Assembly: GCA_021234155.1 (NCBI GenBank)
Contig: JAJEKV010000057.1
Coordinates: forward strand, 6,729,821 to 6,793,820
Length of the DNA stretch: 64,000 bases
Direction: 5' to 3'
DNA from: Isoetes taiwanensis
Taxonomy: Eukaryota; Streptophyta; Lycopodiopsida; Isoetales; Isoetaceae
The notes below the pieces were generated by a model that ran no database searches, was not told where the DNA came from, and was given only the letters and a program-made list of their open reading frames with translations. Within the stretch, counting starts at the first letter, position 1, and each line of letters starts with the position of its first letter. The position numbers and the translations under genes were made by a program. Of this stretch, positions 1 through 12,813 are shown piece after piece.

Positions 1-129
1 AAAAATGTTGCATGCTCTGATGCTTTGATCTAAATGCTGCAAATAAAACCAGAGGATAATAGTCATATGTTCCTCGTAAACAGCAGATAAATCAAGCAAT
101 GTAAAAGCAAGAGCCGTAATGGTTTACTT

Positions 130-300
130 ACTCCGGTGCTAAATATGAAATCCAACTCCAAATGAAAGTCTGCAACACAAAAGCAGAGCCGGATCCCATC
201 GACCCTTACCAAAAAATCAAGTTTGATCGAGCCCATAAATTGTTCCAAGTTAATACTATGCCAGAAGAAATGACCCGCCAGAAGAAATGACCCGCCCATT
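130..300 (-). pseudogene. possible captured exon, function unknown
   Basis: A minus-strand frame is open across this stretch and is followed by a good plant donor (A/GTAAGT, around 126-132). I do not recognise the peptide (it contains VRVDGIRLCFCVADFHLELD). A 17-bp direct repeat at its upstream edge suggests local slippage. It lies inside U0, where other units of the family carry host exon fragments, so a captured exon is the simplest reading. Chance openness cannot be excluded. Confidence 0.25.
261..294. repeat. 17-bp direct tandem duplication
   Basis: The 17-bp unit CCAGAAGAAATGACCCG is present twice without a spacer (261-277 and 278-294). Confidence 0.9.
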
Positions 301-800
301 GAATCGGAAGTAAAATTTCACATAGAGATGGCGCCTTGCAAAATGAGAGACCACACGGTAAACCATCAATTAGAAAGGCAACAAGAGTTCTAGGAATTTT
401 CTAGACTTTCGTATGCACCCTGCCTGCCACCTCACCGAATCATTGCTAAGCCCAAGATGGGCAATTAAATACCTTTGCCCATCGTCCAAAAATATGCTAG
501 GCTCTACCTCTTAATAATAATTATGCAAAATACATTAAATTCATTAAATTCTTATGACTGCCACCTCATAAAAGGCATTAATTGCATTATCATAACCCAA
601 TTGTTGCACCTTCCGAGCACCTTCCAAAGTAATTTCCACGGCTAGGATTAAATTTTCCCTTTGATCCTACGGTGCAGAGATGAACTCCTGCTGCCACCTC
701 ATCACATAGCATTTATTGCACTTAATTTATGTGGCTAAATCTTGTCCATTGATCCAGCACATTCGACGGCCTAGATCAAAAGCCCCAAATAAGGGGGGTG

Positions 801-996
801 CTTGGGGTGGATTGAGGTGGCTCCACCAGGGCCGTCGGATCTCAGATCTGGACGGTCCAGGCGGCGACACCAAAATCTCTATATGCATTTGGTACACTTG
901 GGGTGGATTGATGTGGCTCCACCAGGGCCGTCGGATCTCAGATCTGGACGGTCCAGGCGGCGACACCAAAATCTCTATATACATTTGGTACACTTA
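801..996. repeat. Two tandem 96-bp subterminal repeats of U0
   Basis: Two copies with a 96-bp period (801-896 and 897-992) differ at only a few positions. Each holds the near-palindrome CCGTCGGATCTCAGATCTGGACGG and the word TTTGGTACACTT. The reverse complement of the same repeat, with a 111-bp period, forms the 5' end of U3a and U3b. Subterminal repeats like these are typical transposase-binding regions in DNA transposons such as En/Spm; that role is inferred here. Confidence 0.85.
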
Positions 997-1000
997 TATA

Positions 1001-1045
1001 ATTGTATATATATAACAGATATCCTTATATATATACAATTATATT
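1001..1045. repeat. TA-rich joint between divergent units U0 and U1
   Basis: ATAATTGTATATATA and TATATATACAATTAT form an inverted repeat around a short core containing ATATCC. U0 reads away to the left and U1 to the right, so two 5' ends of the same family face each other back to back across this tract. Confidence 0.7.
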
Positions 1046-1275
1046 GGGTGCCACAAATGATGTAGAGTCTCAAATGGTGTAGAGATTATGCCACAAATTT
1101 TTGGTAGAGATTGATCTCGGCCGTCCACCTTTTGAGATGGACGGTCCAGACGGTGCCACCTCGTAACTCCCCAAGCATCCCTCTTGTTGGTGTACCAAAA
1201 TATTGGTTCAGATTGATCTCGGCCGTCCATCTATGAGATGAACGGCCCACAACAAAAGCCCCAAATAAGCCCCCT
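1046..1275 (+). repeat. U1 subterminal palindrome region
   Basis: Two copies of GTAGAGATTGATCTCGGCCG or a close variant are followed by GTCCA...GAGATG(G/A)ACGG hairpin-forming sequences. The block ends with ACAAAAGCCCCAAATAAG. Homologous blocks open U2, U3 and U4. Confidence 0.75.
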
Positions 1276-2165
1276 TGATGCGAGCTCGAAACTTGAATCA
1301 GAAATCCGGTTGCCCTTTTGTGCGAGACCCGGTCCCCGATCATCGATGTCTCTTCCCGCATCTTCCCTTTGACTCTGTTTTTCAAGAGCTGGAAATCTGC
1401 GCATTTTTTGCCGTCGGAGATGCGGTGGAGCTCGTACAAGAAAGAGCATTTCCGCATAACAATGGCCCTTTTTCTTATAAGTACGCAGCCCAATCAAAGA
1501 CGGGCTTAGCTCAAATAAATTCTGTTCCCGATCCCGCTTTGGGGCTACAAATTTTCATTTAAGTAGCCCCTTTGCTTGGGGTACTGTACATCATGCATTC
1601 ACTTCTTAACCGAGAGTTAATGTGGATTCTATTACAAAGGGTGCCGTCGAAGCTAACCGGCAAGAACTCGGCCGAGTTCTTTAGCATGCCAACAATCGCG
1701 AGACAAGGACCTCGGTGATCAACTGCGTTGCTTTTGTCGGCTCTATTTTAATACTAAGATTTTTCACTCTTTCCAACAGATAACCATTGCCCGGCTAAGG
1801 TGGCGGCTTGTGACAGATCTGATTGATCTAAGATGGATCGACCTTCGCCATTAAGCGCCAATCTGGGCGGGATTATCTTGAAAAAGGTATGGTTCCCTAT
1901 TTGCATAACATATCGAAAATTTTTAAGGAGCAAAATGCAAACTCCCAACCTTCGATCTCCTCCTTTGTTTTGTTCCATATAAGCCCTGTTTTGGAAACGT
2001 TTGGTCCTATGGATGTCCTTCTATGATCCCCCGCTTCTATCCATCGGATTTTTAACCACAGCCAAGACCGGCATAGTTTCCCATTTGGATTTTGTCTCGT
2101 ATTTTGATGCAAATATTCTATTTTTCTAGTATCGATCTTCATCAGTGTTGTAAATCATGCGCAAA

Positions 2166-2806
2166 AAACCTTCAGGTTGTTGAGACACAAAGGTGATTTG
2201 CAATATTTAAAGCTAGTTTGGATGCTTTTGCGATTTGGGAGTGGCAATCTTTAACTTTGCATCTGTTGCGACATTTCTTAAAGTATTATTGAGTACCAAG
2301 AGAGGTCCACAAGATGTTTCCACGAAGTCACTTTGCAATGACCATTTGATTTGGAGAGGAACGGGCGGTCTCAATCGGTCGGTCTTGAGAAATTTTATAT
2401 GGTGATGTGCGTGTCCCGTATTATGAAAATACTCTAGTTTCTTTGCTCATGCTTTCACATCTTTTTAAGTATTAAGCCGGACCTTCTTTATAAATTAGGA
2501 TTTGGAGTTGACCTGCGTAGTAGCCGACATTGGTCTTGTGGTAAGTACACATGCTTCGTTTAAACTAATATATAAAGACTATGAAAAGTTTGGCTGGACT
2601 ATTCTAACGTTTTGCATTTGGGCGGGGGCCTTCCAAATGTGGGCAAATCATTCCTCTTAGTGCTCTATCTCCTCGCCGAAGTAATTGCAGATTATCTATT
2701 CACAATGTCATTGCCAAATTTAGCACAAATTGAGCAAAACCTTGAAGAATTGCGTCCAACTGCTGCTGATCTTCGTGGATTGGTGAAGGGAGCACATCTG
2801 GATAAG
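2166..2806 (+). pseudogene. Captured host exons of an unidentified gene (also in U4)
   Basis: 2166-2281 and 2513-2806 align with U4a at about 27482-27730. One exon ends at 2540 before GTAAGTAC. The next covers 2627-2806, exactly 60 codons, and is followed by GTAACT. It begins GLPNVGKS, which resembles a P-loop, and ends LRGLVKGAHLDK, with a hydrophobic stretch between. In U4 the same acceptor reads GGGCAG/GGCC; here the AG is replaced (GGGCGGGGGCC), so this copy's splice site is broken. U4 lacks about 146 internal bases of this exon. The parent gene is not recognised; the P-loop match may be accidental. Confidence 0.45.
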
Positions 2807-5639
2807 GTAACTCCCATGCTTTAAAAGATTTTCCCTACCCTTTATTAATATTTGTATTCATTGTTTTACTAGGAATTTGCAGGGTTAGAATGCATGTTCT
2901 TACGGCATTTGTAATGAAGCAGATTGTTAATGCATGTTACGGACATATCCGCACTTGGTCCAAAGAACCATTATAATGTGTTGCATGAGGTAAGAAAGAG
3001 TTCTAATGGTTTGTTATTTCCTGATGTTGGTCATGCCTTTCTTTTGGCAAATTTCCGCCTTATTGCATAGCATTGCACAACATCATATTCTCATAGCCCC
3101 GAATTATCCCACAAACACTTCTTTAAAACCCATTATTATTATTTATTGCATGCATATGCAATAAAAAATTGTGGACATAAATGCACCTTCTTTAAATTTT
3201 TATTGTTCATTTTGAGAGTTAATGGTGCTTGGCTTTCATATTTCATAGATCAGAGACATGTCCGCCGAGCTTGGAATCTCAATATTTTGTATGAGGGCAT
3301 GATGGACCTATATGGCGGATCGATTGGGCTCTTTTGCCTCCGTGGATGAACTTGTTATTTTCGATATTCTCACAGAGTATGTTGCATGACTTGTGGATGC
3401 ACTATTTAGATGATTCGGGACGTTTTTTCTTAAGCTTTTTGCTTTGCACGGTATGTTCTTGAGCAAGTACGTGCGGTGGTTTTGGACTATGCAAATCCGC
3501 ACCATGAATCGATCTTTTGGAAATTACGGGTAAATTTCCTTCTTGATTAGTGGTTGTTGAACTTGATATCAATGTCTATTATAATAATCGGTGCAACATG
3601 TTTTGGAAGTTATGCCACATACATTGTCACTTCCTTTCACATCTTACTCTTGGGTTTGTTGCGGGTTGTATGCGCTATGGGTGATTAAGGGTGACATTTG
3701 GCAACAATTTTAAAATACCGCCATGTCTTTTTATTGTACTTATTACTAAGATGGCATGTCGTGCAATTGTATGCTACAATATGACATCCCTGCATAGGCG
3801 TGGCGCTTAGATGATTCCAATCCCGTGTTTTAGATATGTCACATTCAATAACCGGCCGGTCATCCTAGTGTCCCACAAGGTATGAACACCACACGGTTCG
3901 CGACAACAACAATATTTAGCAGGGGATATATCGTATCATGGGTAAAGATCAAAGGCGGACCTCACCTCTACTTCATACAAATGGAGGAATGCGCAATAGT
4001 GCACAATTCATGGCAAATTCACAACATCTAATTTCAAGCGTCCGGCCTTCACGGTGGAAATTCGGTGGTTTCCACAAACTAACCATCCAAATCAAATTAT
4101 GGAAAGATGCAAAACTATCACAGGGACAAATCATCAAAGACAATCATGTCACACAAAGTATGTGGTAGATATTTATGTTAATTTTTAAGTGTTAGTCCCC
4201 TGAGTCTTTTGCTTATTGTTTTTTGTGGAGAAGCATATATTTACTTAATGCGGTTGTGTTTACAAGATCCACCGCCAAAGATATCAAGGCCATTGGGGCA
4301 ACCTATCAATACGTGAACTCTTTGGAGTCGGTGGCACTAATAGCAAAACAAGCTCATCTCGCAATGAAGTGCAACAAAGAACTCTCCTTTGCCGCTAGGG
4401 AACAATCGGCATTTGGAAATCCCATCTTTTAACAAGGCAGCGAGATCCCTTTAAGATATCATCCGTAAGGCAATGAATTCACCTTGCGGGAAATGTCGGC
4501 GTGGATGGAGAAAAGAATCAACAATCGCGATGCAGTGATGCTCCGGAAGATCAATGTTAGATTGTTCCTTTTTGCCACCATATAAAGCGGCTTGTGAAAC
4601 ATATTTCGGTTGTCGTGAAAGAGATTGCCGGTATGCTCGTTGTCCCGCATCACGCGCCTTCTTCAAAAATTTGTTTGCATATTGGCATCTCACTTTGCTT
4701 GAGAATTCGTCTTTGCTTGGGTTGAACTCTTTTTTTTTTGCCTAACTTGCTAGGGGCTGTGTTAACTTTGTTTTGTGCGCTTGGTCTTTTTGTAGGGGTG
4801 GAACAAAATAGCTACCCTAGTCTGGTTGTTCTTGGAGAAAAACATTTTGGAAATGTTTCAAGGTTTATCCATCACATCTTTTAATGTAAAATGGACTCTT
4901 GAAGAGCTTCTCTTTTACTAGACCGGGATATTTTCCAATTTTGCAAACCATTGTTTAATGCCAAAGTGTTTCATGTGATATATGACAAATGAGAATGTTC
5001 TAATAATCGTTGAAGAAATCGGAGTCCTCTTTTCACATCGCCGCCATTTGTAACATTTGGCAAACAATCCGTTGCATCATAAAAACATCATCTTTTCTTG
5101 AAAGCAAATGTCTTTCTTGGATCCCAAGGCCCCTTGAGGAAAGGGTATTCCCTCATCGGACTTTAATGAAAAACATACCAAATTTGCATCAAAACCGGAA
5201 GAGAGCAAGACGCATTGTATCGAAGATTGTTGAGAATAGAACATTTCTTAAAAACAAGATTGCGGCTTTGGAACTGGAGGGTCGCCGATCTGAGAGTTAA
5301 TTGCAGGCGAGTTTACGCATCGGCTGAAATGAAACACATTGAAGGGAACAGAGAGAATAAAAGCCATACTTGATGAACTTATGCCACAAAGTGTCCAAGC
5401 ATGTGGAAAGAATCTTTGGGCCATTGCAAAGCGATTAGAATGATTAGTTGAAGCAAGTGAAGTGAAGTATTTCGAGAAAGTTGAGCTCAAGGATGAGATG
5501 ATCGGTTGGCCATATTGAAATTTCATCTTCAATTACACTTGAGTGTGATGAGTCTCTTTTATCGATGATGGGACACAAGAAAATAGCTGCCCTCCCGGTA
5601 CATTAGGGACTCCATATGTGGAACATATTGAACTTATGT

Positions 5640-5781
5640 TGGAAAAAGTAACTTGTCACAACTTACGCCCGGGGAGAGAGAAGGTTGCTATGGCTGGCTG
5701 GTTTTGTATCACGAAGGTGAAGGGATTCTTCTTGCACATGAAGATGGGAGCTGCACATTTCACGATGTCGCCAATATGGAG
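5640..5781 (+). pseudogene. possible captured exon, function unknown
   Basis: A frame with exon-like composition (LVLYHEGEGILLAHEDGSCT then FHDVANME) ends exactly at a GTATGC donor after 5781. The exon start is uncertain. Upstream frames (5250-5640) are interrupted by stops. I do not recognise the family. Its position inside U1 suggests another captured host fragment. Confidence 0.3.
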
Positions 5782-8700
5782 GTATGCATTCTGGCTCGAC
5801 TTTTTTGTAATTGTAGTTCATATACAACCCGCTTTTGTTAAGAATTGATTGTGCCCTTTTTAACGTAACATCATTTGATGATAACATACTAAAACCTCTA
5901 TTGTCTTTGCAGGAAGACACAATATAAAGGTCCCCGATGGACTCTCCGGTAATGTATGGCAAGACTTGGTTGGCTGATTAGGCGTTGGATTCTTTGGGCA
6001 CAAAATGGACGTTCGACCAAGTATGTTGTCATTTGCCCGGCGAGGAAAGCCCTTGATCCTGCTACTGTTCTTGAACTTTTATGATAAATCTATAGCAGCT
6101 TACCATCTTAAATCTCGGGCCATGGCTGCTACACCTATCTCGGTCTATTTGCATGTTATGTTGATTTTGCATACGCCATAAAGCACAAGTAATGGCTTTT
6201 GTCTACGAGATAATAGCATCGAAATGCTGCTATGCTTTTCTATAATCGAACCAGCATTCCCATAGATATGGTTGGATGGCCATTGCATTTTATTAGAGAT
6301 GATTAGGCATGTTGGATTAGATGATGAAATCGGAAAAGCGAATGGTAGGAAAGCTCATGGCGGTCACTTGCGACAAATATATTTGGATGTTCACGCAAGC
6401 TAACGTTGTGGGTTAATATGTTTCAACATGTTACTAATCGCTTGCCACTTGAAGTACCCCACATGTGTCTCTTCATTAGTAGCATTACATCGTATAACTG
6501 CTTTTCTCTATAAATATAGGAGATATGAAGATGATCCGTTCTTGCCATAAATTATAGGAGATAATTAGATGATGCTTTCCGAAGGGAAGCGTTAAAAAAG
6601 TATGGATATGGCGGTAATGTTAAAAAGCAAAGTAGTTAATCGAAGAAATGGGTTTTGTGTAAGTTGGTTTTGTGTTCTTTACTTGGCTATGCAACAAAGG
6701 TTGATCTGTAGTCCCTTCACTATTTCCGGGTTGTTTCAGTCGCGAAAAAACAGGAATATCTGGAGACATGTATCCGCTGCAAGTTTTTATGCCTTTGAGT
6801 TTGCATCTTGCATTGGTGCGGTTGCCAATGCATGAAGGTGATGCCGAGGTTACGCAGAAGTTTATTGTCGAGAAGAAAATTTTGAAAGAGGCGATGGCTA
6901 TCATCACAAGAAAAGATACAAGTGCTTTTATTTGCTCGTGTTTTGGTTATTCTTCGATGACTTGGAGTGCTTTTGTTCAATTTCATATCTCCGGGCATTG
7001 CTAAAAAGGTAAGTGTGGCACATGGTTCTAAAACATGATGAACTTATCTATTTTCCTTGGTCTCTTCTATGACTATAAGGATGTCCTCGATTGTGAATTA
7101 ATCTTGATTCGCATATGTCAATATTATGGTGAAACGAATTGCACACTCATTTGTCAATAGCGGATCTATTTGGAAATGCATTCCCAATGTTATAGGGCAT
7201 GTGTGCGTGAGATGGGGACTTGGAAGAAAATCTCAATGGAAAACCATGACAATCTGCGAATGGTCTCTATGCGACCTTAAAGAAAATGTTCCGGTGAATA
7301 AAGCTTGGGATGTTCTCGGATGAATAAAGCTTGTTGGGCGAAGCGCCATGAACTATTGGCAACCTTAGGTATGGTATTTATTTAACAACCAAATTTTATT
7401 TTATGTTTTGAGTTAAATATCGAGTGTAATCTTGATATTTTAGTTCTAGTCCCCGTCAAAGCCTTTGTTCTAATACATCATTTTTGCATCTTTGAATGAA
7501 TATCGGTGTTTGTTGTTCCTACTTCAATGTTCCCTTTTCACTTGAGACCGAATATTTTTCTTCTTCTTGCATAGTTTTGCTTGGGATATACATGCTTGAG
7601 GTAATCTTTTTCCTGCCCCTTCTTTTCAGAGTGTAGAAAAAGAGTAAGCAAAGACTAGTTGGTTGTGTTGACTAATGATAGAACTGCTCACATCTCCAAG
7701 CTTAGTAAAGTTATGAGTATTTTGGCCATGTTCATGTTGTATCGTCAAGTGTGCATGGTGTACTAAATTTGTGTAGAAATCATTCTAAATACTTGCGATG
7801 CATTTGTTTATGTTGGTACATTGGAATATACAACACATTCTGTAAACTTCTTAGTCACATTTAAAAATTGGTTTCTAAGGTTTGCATGTGTTTTCTTGTC
7901 AAGTTGAATACATAACCCAGAGTAATTAATGGTAAGGAAAGCATGTTCCACGGTGGCTTCTTTCTTGCTTTATCTTCTATTCGAAATTGGTTATTTTATT
8001 TGGTGGCATGAGAAGAAAAGTTTAACTTATATTGTTTTATGAGTGAACTGTTGAAGCGATGTTTTCTCAGTGTAGTTTTTACTCCGTGTTGAGGCATCTT
8101 CTGACCACCATGTTGTCCCATTTTACATGCTTTCGCTTGGCTTATTTTCTTATGGCTATTGGGAGACTTGGAGCCATTGCACATGGTTTTGCATTACACC
8201 TGGAAACTTTATTACATGGTAGGTTGGCCCATAATCCTCAAAAGATGTATTAGAAAGCAACTAAGCATTTCCATGTCTGTTCTATTTGTTGCAATTTATG
8301 GTCCTCTTAAACATGTTGAGTAAAGGGTTTTGTTAATAAACGTCTACTTATTCAAAGACGTAGCGGCTTGCAAAGTTTTTCCATACTTGATTAGCCCAAC
8401 CCAAGAGGTCATTTTTATTCTTGATTTTCTCATGATGTCACTTGTGCCTCGCGTTCAAATCTTGATGTTCAAATTGGCGCAAATCCGCTTTTTAAACAAG
8501 CTTTACATTATTGAATGTTGGACAATTTAACATGCATTGAAAAATACAAAGGCTTGCTTGCATTACGTGTTACTAGAATCTCTAAAAGAAAAGAAGACCA
8601 TATTATATTAACAATTCATAAATTCTAACCGCAAATAAAGCTTAATTGCATTTTCAAATAATAGACTAGAGTTGGACCATCGAATATTGGACTTGTCATT

Positions 8701-9858
8701 TGGAACTAGACGGAACTTCCTCCTCGGATATCTCTATTTGCGGAACAATTAACGTTAGTTTGATGCCAAGATATTATACTATATGCTTGATCTCGTTCTA
8801 TTTTTGCTCCTAACTTAGAGTTCATGGAAGTAAGTCTTTGCATTGTGCAATGTTAGATTTGACATTCTATCAGGATTTTTGAACTTGGTCATTAAATCTC
8901 CGGTTCCATCCTAAACCAACTACATTGAGAGTGAGCTCATTATCATGTATTTTTTTTATTTAACACACATTTAATGCCTTACATCCCATACAATATAATG
9001 ATTCTTTAAATCATTTTGAGAAAGTGGTTGCTCAAGGAAACCTTGCATTTAATTTACCTAAGTCAACTTATACATTTTGCTAGACAAGTTTTTTTTATGC
9101 GTCAAGCACACACATTTCTACATAGATAACAAATGTGGATAGATATACTTTTGTAAAAGCAGGAAAGTCAAACAACACAACAATTAAATAGTAAATCAAC
9201 TTTATGCTCATGCCTATAATTTCTATCCAAATCTTCAATAATGAAGGTCATTGTGTTGAATGGCTAGAATGTGAAATAAAAGCTCGTGTGTAAATGAAGA
9301 AATAGCATTGTTGATGTTGGCGGTTGAACTGTGCACCCAAGGTTGTTGGCACAGAACCTCAATTTATGGGTTCTCTCTTTTCAACAATCAAGGAGCACAT
9401 GGTCAAAGAAGTTATCTGGCGCAATACTCACCAAGTTGTCAAATTATTAATGGTAAGGGCGTTGTTTGGGATCCTTAGCTTTCTAATTGAAGGAATTGGG
9501 CTTCCATTTAAGGATGATTAGGAATATAACGAAGTTACATTCATAATTTCAATAGGTTGCAAGAGTGTGTGGATGCATTTTTCGTGAGGGTCTCCAACAA
9601 CAAATAAACTTATGGTACTTGGTAGAGAAGACATTGAATTTTGACTTATCGAGCCAAAGACACTCGGACGATTGATACGAGGGAATGGATGCCCATTGAA
9701 TAAAAACAGTTAAGATGATAACTATGCCAAGAGTAACTACACTTTTAGCTCTTGATATGCCTTTTTTTTTTTTTTCCAATCTTGATTTGCAACTTTGACT
9801 TTGACTTTTTAGTAAGCGACCAGTCGACTTGATACACTCCTTATAGTACAAATACTTG

Positions 9859-9891
9859 TATATATATCTCTTATATATATACAATTATTTT
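9859..9891. repeat. TA-rich joint U1/U2
   Basis: U1 ends ...AATACTTG, then TATATATATCTCTTATATATATA, then the U2 start CAATTATTTTATG. This is the same order, ACTTG-(TA)n-CAATTAT, as at the other same-orientation joints. Confidence 0.75.
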
Positions 9892-9986
9892 ATGGGTCCT
9901 ATGGGGGGTTGAGTGTGGGTAGAGATTCATCTCGGCCGTCCATTTTCTGAGGTGTCGTGTCAATGGCCCTTGGATTTGATGGGGGG

Positions 9987-10020
9987 GCATGCATGGGGCA
10001 TGCATGGGGCATGCACCCCA
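9987..10020. repeat. Short GCATGCATGGG tandem repeat
   Basis: About three copies of GGGGCATGCAT within the U2 subterminal block. The core GCATGCAT is palindromic. Confidence 0.7.
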
Positions 10021-11499
10021 TCCCTGGGCCGTCGATCGGGCACGCGAGAAATCGTGGCCCTTGATTTTAAGCTTAAGGAAGGTGCAAGGAAATTGTTAGT
10101 AAAGATTGATCTCGTAGCCCATCTACGAGATGGACCGGTCCGTATTTTTGACACTTCAATCAACCCTTAAAGTGCCCCCTTTATTTGGGGCTTTTGATGT
10201 GGACCGTTAGATCTAGGGATTCAATTGGGGCATTTTATGTAGACCGTCCATCCCTGAAATTAGGGCATTTTCCTTAAAAAAAAAATAAAAAAATAGGGCA
10301 TTTTATATTTAATGTTCATTAAAGAGAAGGAATTTATTATGTGATTCGTGAGGTGGCATTGCATATATATCTTCTGTAGGCACATTTATTATCTTCCGTA
10401 AGTCTAATAAAAAAAGGAAGCGCTTTGGTTTCCGGGCCGGAACTCGGCATAGATGCTGCACCGTGAGACAATTCTATTTTTCAGTGTTTTGGCTTTTAGC
10501 TTTCATACTCCCATTCCATGGTCGAATCATCTCCCGTTTAAGCTCCTTATCTCTTCGGAGAGACCTGGCTTTTCCTTGCATTCTTGGATCTGCCTTTAGC
10601 TCTACGAATGCATTTGTAGCAAAATATGAGTTTTATGCTTAATGTGTGGGAATAATGCAATGGTCTGGGTTTTATTCTGGGGCTTTGCTTTTTACAAATG
10701 TAGCGGCCGCCAAAGGGGGCGTGGCGGTCGATGCCTTTGACCGAAGCATAGATCCTCCTTATAATATCTTAGATCGGCCCTCCTTATAATATCCTAGATG
10801 GGCATTACAGCAAGCAATGGAAAAAGAGGTCCGGTGATCCGCAAGATATTTTTAGGAATCGATTTTGGTAGAACCTTGCCCCTCTTTCGATCGATTAAAT
10901 GCGGTTATAGGGGAGCTAAAGCGGCACCATGGTGGAGCCGAGCACTTTATTTTGCTTCCTCGGGAATCTCGGTTTGCAAGCCACTTTGGAAACATGCGTG
11001 AGATGCTTTTATATGTACTCTGTAAGGAACGACCTCAAGGAAATTTTCTTTTCTTTGGCTTTACGTTCTCATCTTTGTATTCAATATTGAGTCTAATGAC
11101 ATTTTGTTGGTGTTAAATTTAACCAAGCTGCCATTATTGACAGTTGAATCTCCACCGCCTTCTTCCAACCTTTATCCCGATATTTATTCGATCCAAATTG
11201 TGTCTAATGGGTGCGCCTTCAGCTCCACCACGATGATGCGAGGATGTGGGGGATTTGGTGGTTCTTGAGAAGAAAAAGGAGTTGGTTCAATTCACGGCTA
11301 TGGCACATTTGATAGATGAACGACAAAGTGTGTTTGTTATCTTCTAGTGATTTCTCTCTCCGTTTTTGAGTTGCTTCAAAATGGGAATGCTCTTCTTTGT
11401 GTTTGCTCGAGTGGGCAATGATCTTCAATGGCCGTTGTGAAAGACTAGGCTACAACAACGTTGGATGCTTGACATTATTTTTTTTCTATTAAAGTTGAC

Positions 11500-11690
11500 C
11501 CCACCGGGGAAGAGGATGCCGAAGGAATTATTCGACAAGGTGAAGGCTTGCCAACTCGATCTTCACCTAGTGAGGGACCCGAAGTCTTGAACTATGGTGT
11601 TACTTTCAAAGTGGAGGGTAATGAAGGCGAATTGAAGTTGCTAGAGCAATATAGTTTCTTTTACGCTCTGTCATTGTTAAGGCAACTCTA
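11500..11690 (+). pseudogene. possible captured coding fragment, unassigned
   Basis: An open stretch reads EEDAEGIIRQGEGLPTRSSP and, further on, NYGVTFKVEGNEGELKLLEQ. Charge and composition look coding, but no family is recognised and no clean splice edges are visible. Its location within U2 fits gene capture. Confidence 0.25.
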
Positions 11691-12524
11691 GAAAATATTG
11701 CTAAGGTTGAGGCACAAAAGAAAAGAAAGATGTGTGATTACCGCCCGGCAGTTATTGCACCGAAGTTGATAAGGGGATGCCTTAGGAGGAAGTGTCTAAA
11801 GCATATTGGACTACCATTGCACCTAATGTTGGAGATTACAATAGTGGCTTGGCAAGAGCAATTGCTCGGGAGGTGGAACAATTATCAGTGCATTTTTGGT
11901 GCAGCGACACGGTGACAGTAGCACAATTAGAACCATGTTGCAGGAATTGTAGTTTTGAACCATGTTGCGGCTTGATTATGTCCACGCAACAACCGCCTTC
12001 AAGAGGTGAGATCTAAACTTGGATTTATTTCTTTTAGAGATTTAAGTTTTGTTTGGATTTTATCGCCATCTCCCTTCTGGGATGTACTTCCTAGTAATAT
12101 TTTGTTTGAAGTGTTCTTGCTTACGGATTGCACCCGCAACCTAATTGATCATTTTTTGCTTCAACTCGAACGGGATTGGATTGGCGGTGATACTAGCACG
12201 GGCCATGGCTATACTCTGATCGCCATACAGTCTATTACATGGTATTTACAATAATGGTGAAATTTTTTTACATGGGGTTATCCGAAAATATAAAGGCAAG
12301 AACATCTTTTAATCACCGGAATGGGCTATCAAAACGTAAGATCTTGCCGGACATGTACAATGGCTTCATTTTGTCAATAGTGGCATGTGACCTCCATTCA
12401 ACGAGCTTAAAGTCTGCAAAAACGTTATCCTACATTGGTGCAGGCGAGACCAGGCGGATATACTATAGATTGTTATGATATACTCAAGTTTCACGTAAAA
12501 CGTTGCGTGGAATCACATCCGCAT

Positions 12525-12813
12525 TGTAAGTTGGTATTGTTTGCAACTGTGAGCAATGTATACATTTAATTTTTGCATGTATATAAATTTCCCACTTGAA
12601 TATCGATGTGCGATAAAGAAACATCGCCCTTTGATTGGGAAGCTCATTAAACAATTGTATTAGGTGCTTTTTGTCATCCTGCTTATTTTCATGAAGATTC
12701 AAATCCACGTGTTATTCACCGTGATTTTAAAGCAAGTAGCATCTTATTGGAGGAACACTTTCTGCGCAAAAGTCTCCCCGATTTTGGCTTAGCCAAGGCA
12801 TCATGGGGAGACG
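12525..12813 (+). pseudogene. Receptor-like protein kinase fragment (degenerate)
   Basis: The plus strand reads, with two in-frame stops, through kinase subdomains V to VII. Visible in order are a weak LVG-CxxEQ region, PFDWEAH (compare PLDWEAR), AYFHEDSNPRVIHRDFKASS with the catalytic HRD, then ILLEE and DFGLAKA. The exon ends at 12813 before GTAAGTGG, a good donor. The wording matches plant RLKs of the PERK/ALE2-like type, where YLHEDS-PRVIHRDFKASNILL is usual. Only ~95 residues of a ~280-residue kinase domain are present and stops occur, so it is a captured, decayed fragment. Confidence 0.75.

Larger units (their letters stand above)
1..1000 (-). mobile_element. U0: 5' part of a minus-strand TA-flanked unit (partial)
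   Basis: Read on the minus strand, this is the 5' end of a unit of the U family. It starts at the TA tract near 1000 with CAATTATATAAGTGTACCAAAT, continues into two tandem subterminal repeats rich in GACGG/CCGTC palindromes, then CCCCTTATTTGGGGCTTTTG, and runs off the left edge of the window. The first 45 bases of the same end reappear in plus orientation at 16369 and 19751 (U3a/U3b), which defines the orientation. Bases 300-715 hold no recognisable gene. Unit identity is inferred from shared ends; its 3' end is not visible. Confidence 0.6.
1036..9858 (+). mobile_element. U1: TA-flanked unit with scrambled gene fragments
   Basis: Left end (TA)n-CAATTATAT, right end AGTACAAATACTTG-(TA)n. The first ~250 bases hold the family's subterminal palindromes (GGCCGTCCA...TGGACGG) and AACAAAAGCCCCAAATAA. 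The interior carries short stretches with exon character and splice-like edges, including a 180-bp exon shared with U4, but no intact gene. Bases 2830-5000 and 5800-9850 hold only short, unconvincing frames. At 8.8 kb it is the longest unit here. Its limits are inferred from end motifs shared with the other units. Confidence 0.6.

Noticed and set aside
1086-1562. Frames of 63-135 codons on both strands in the U1 5' end
   Set aside because: They run through the subterminal palindromes; no protein similarity recognised.
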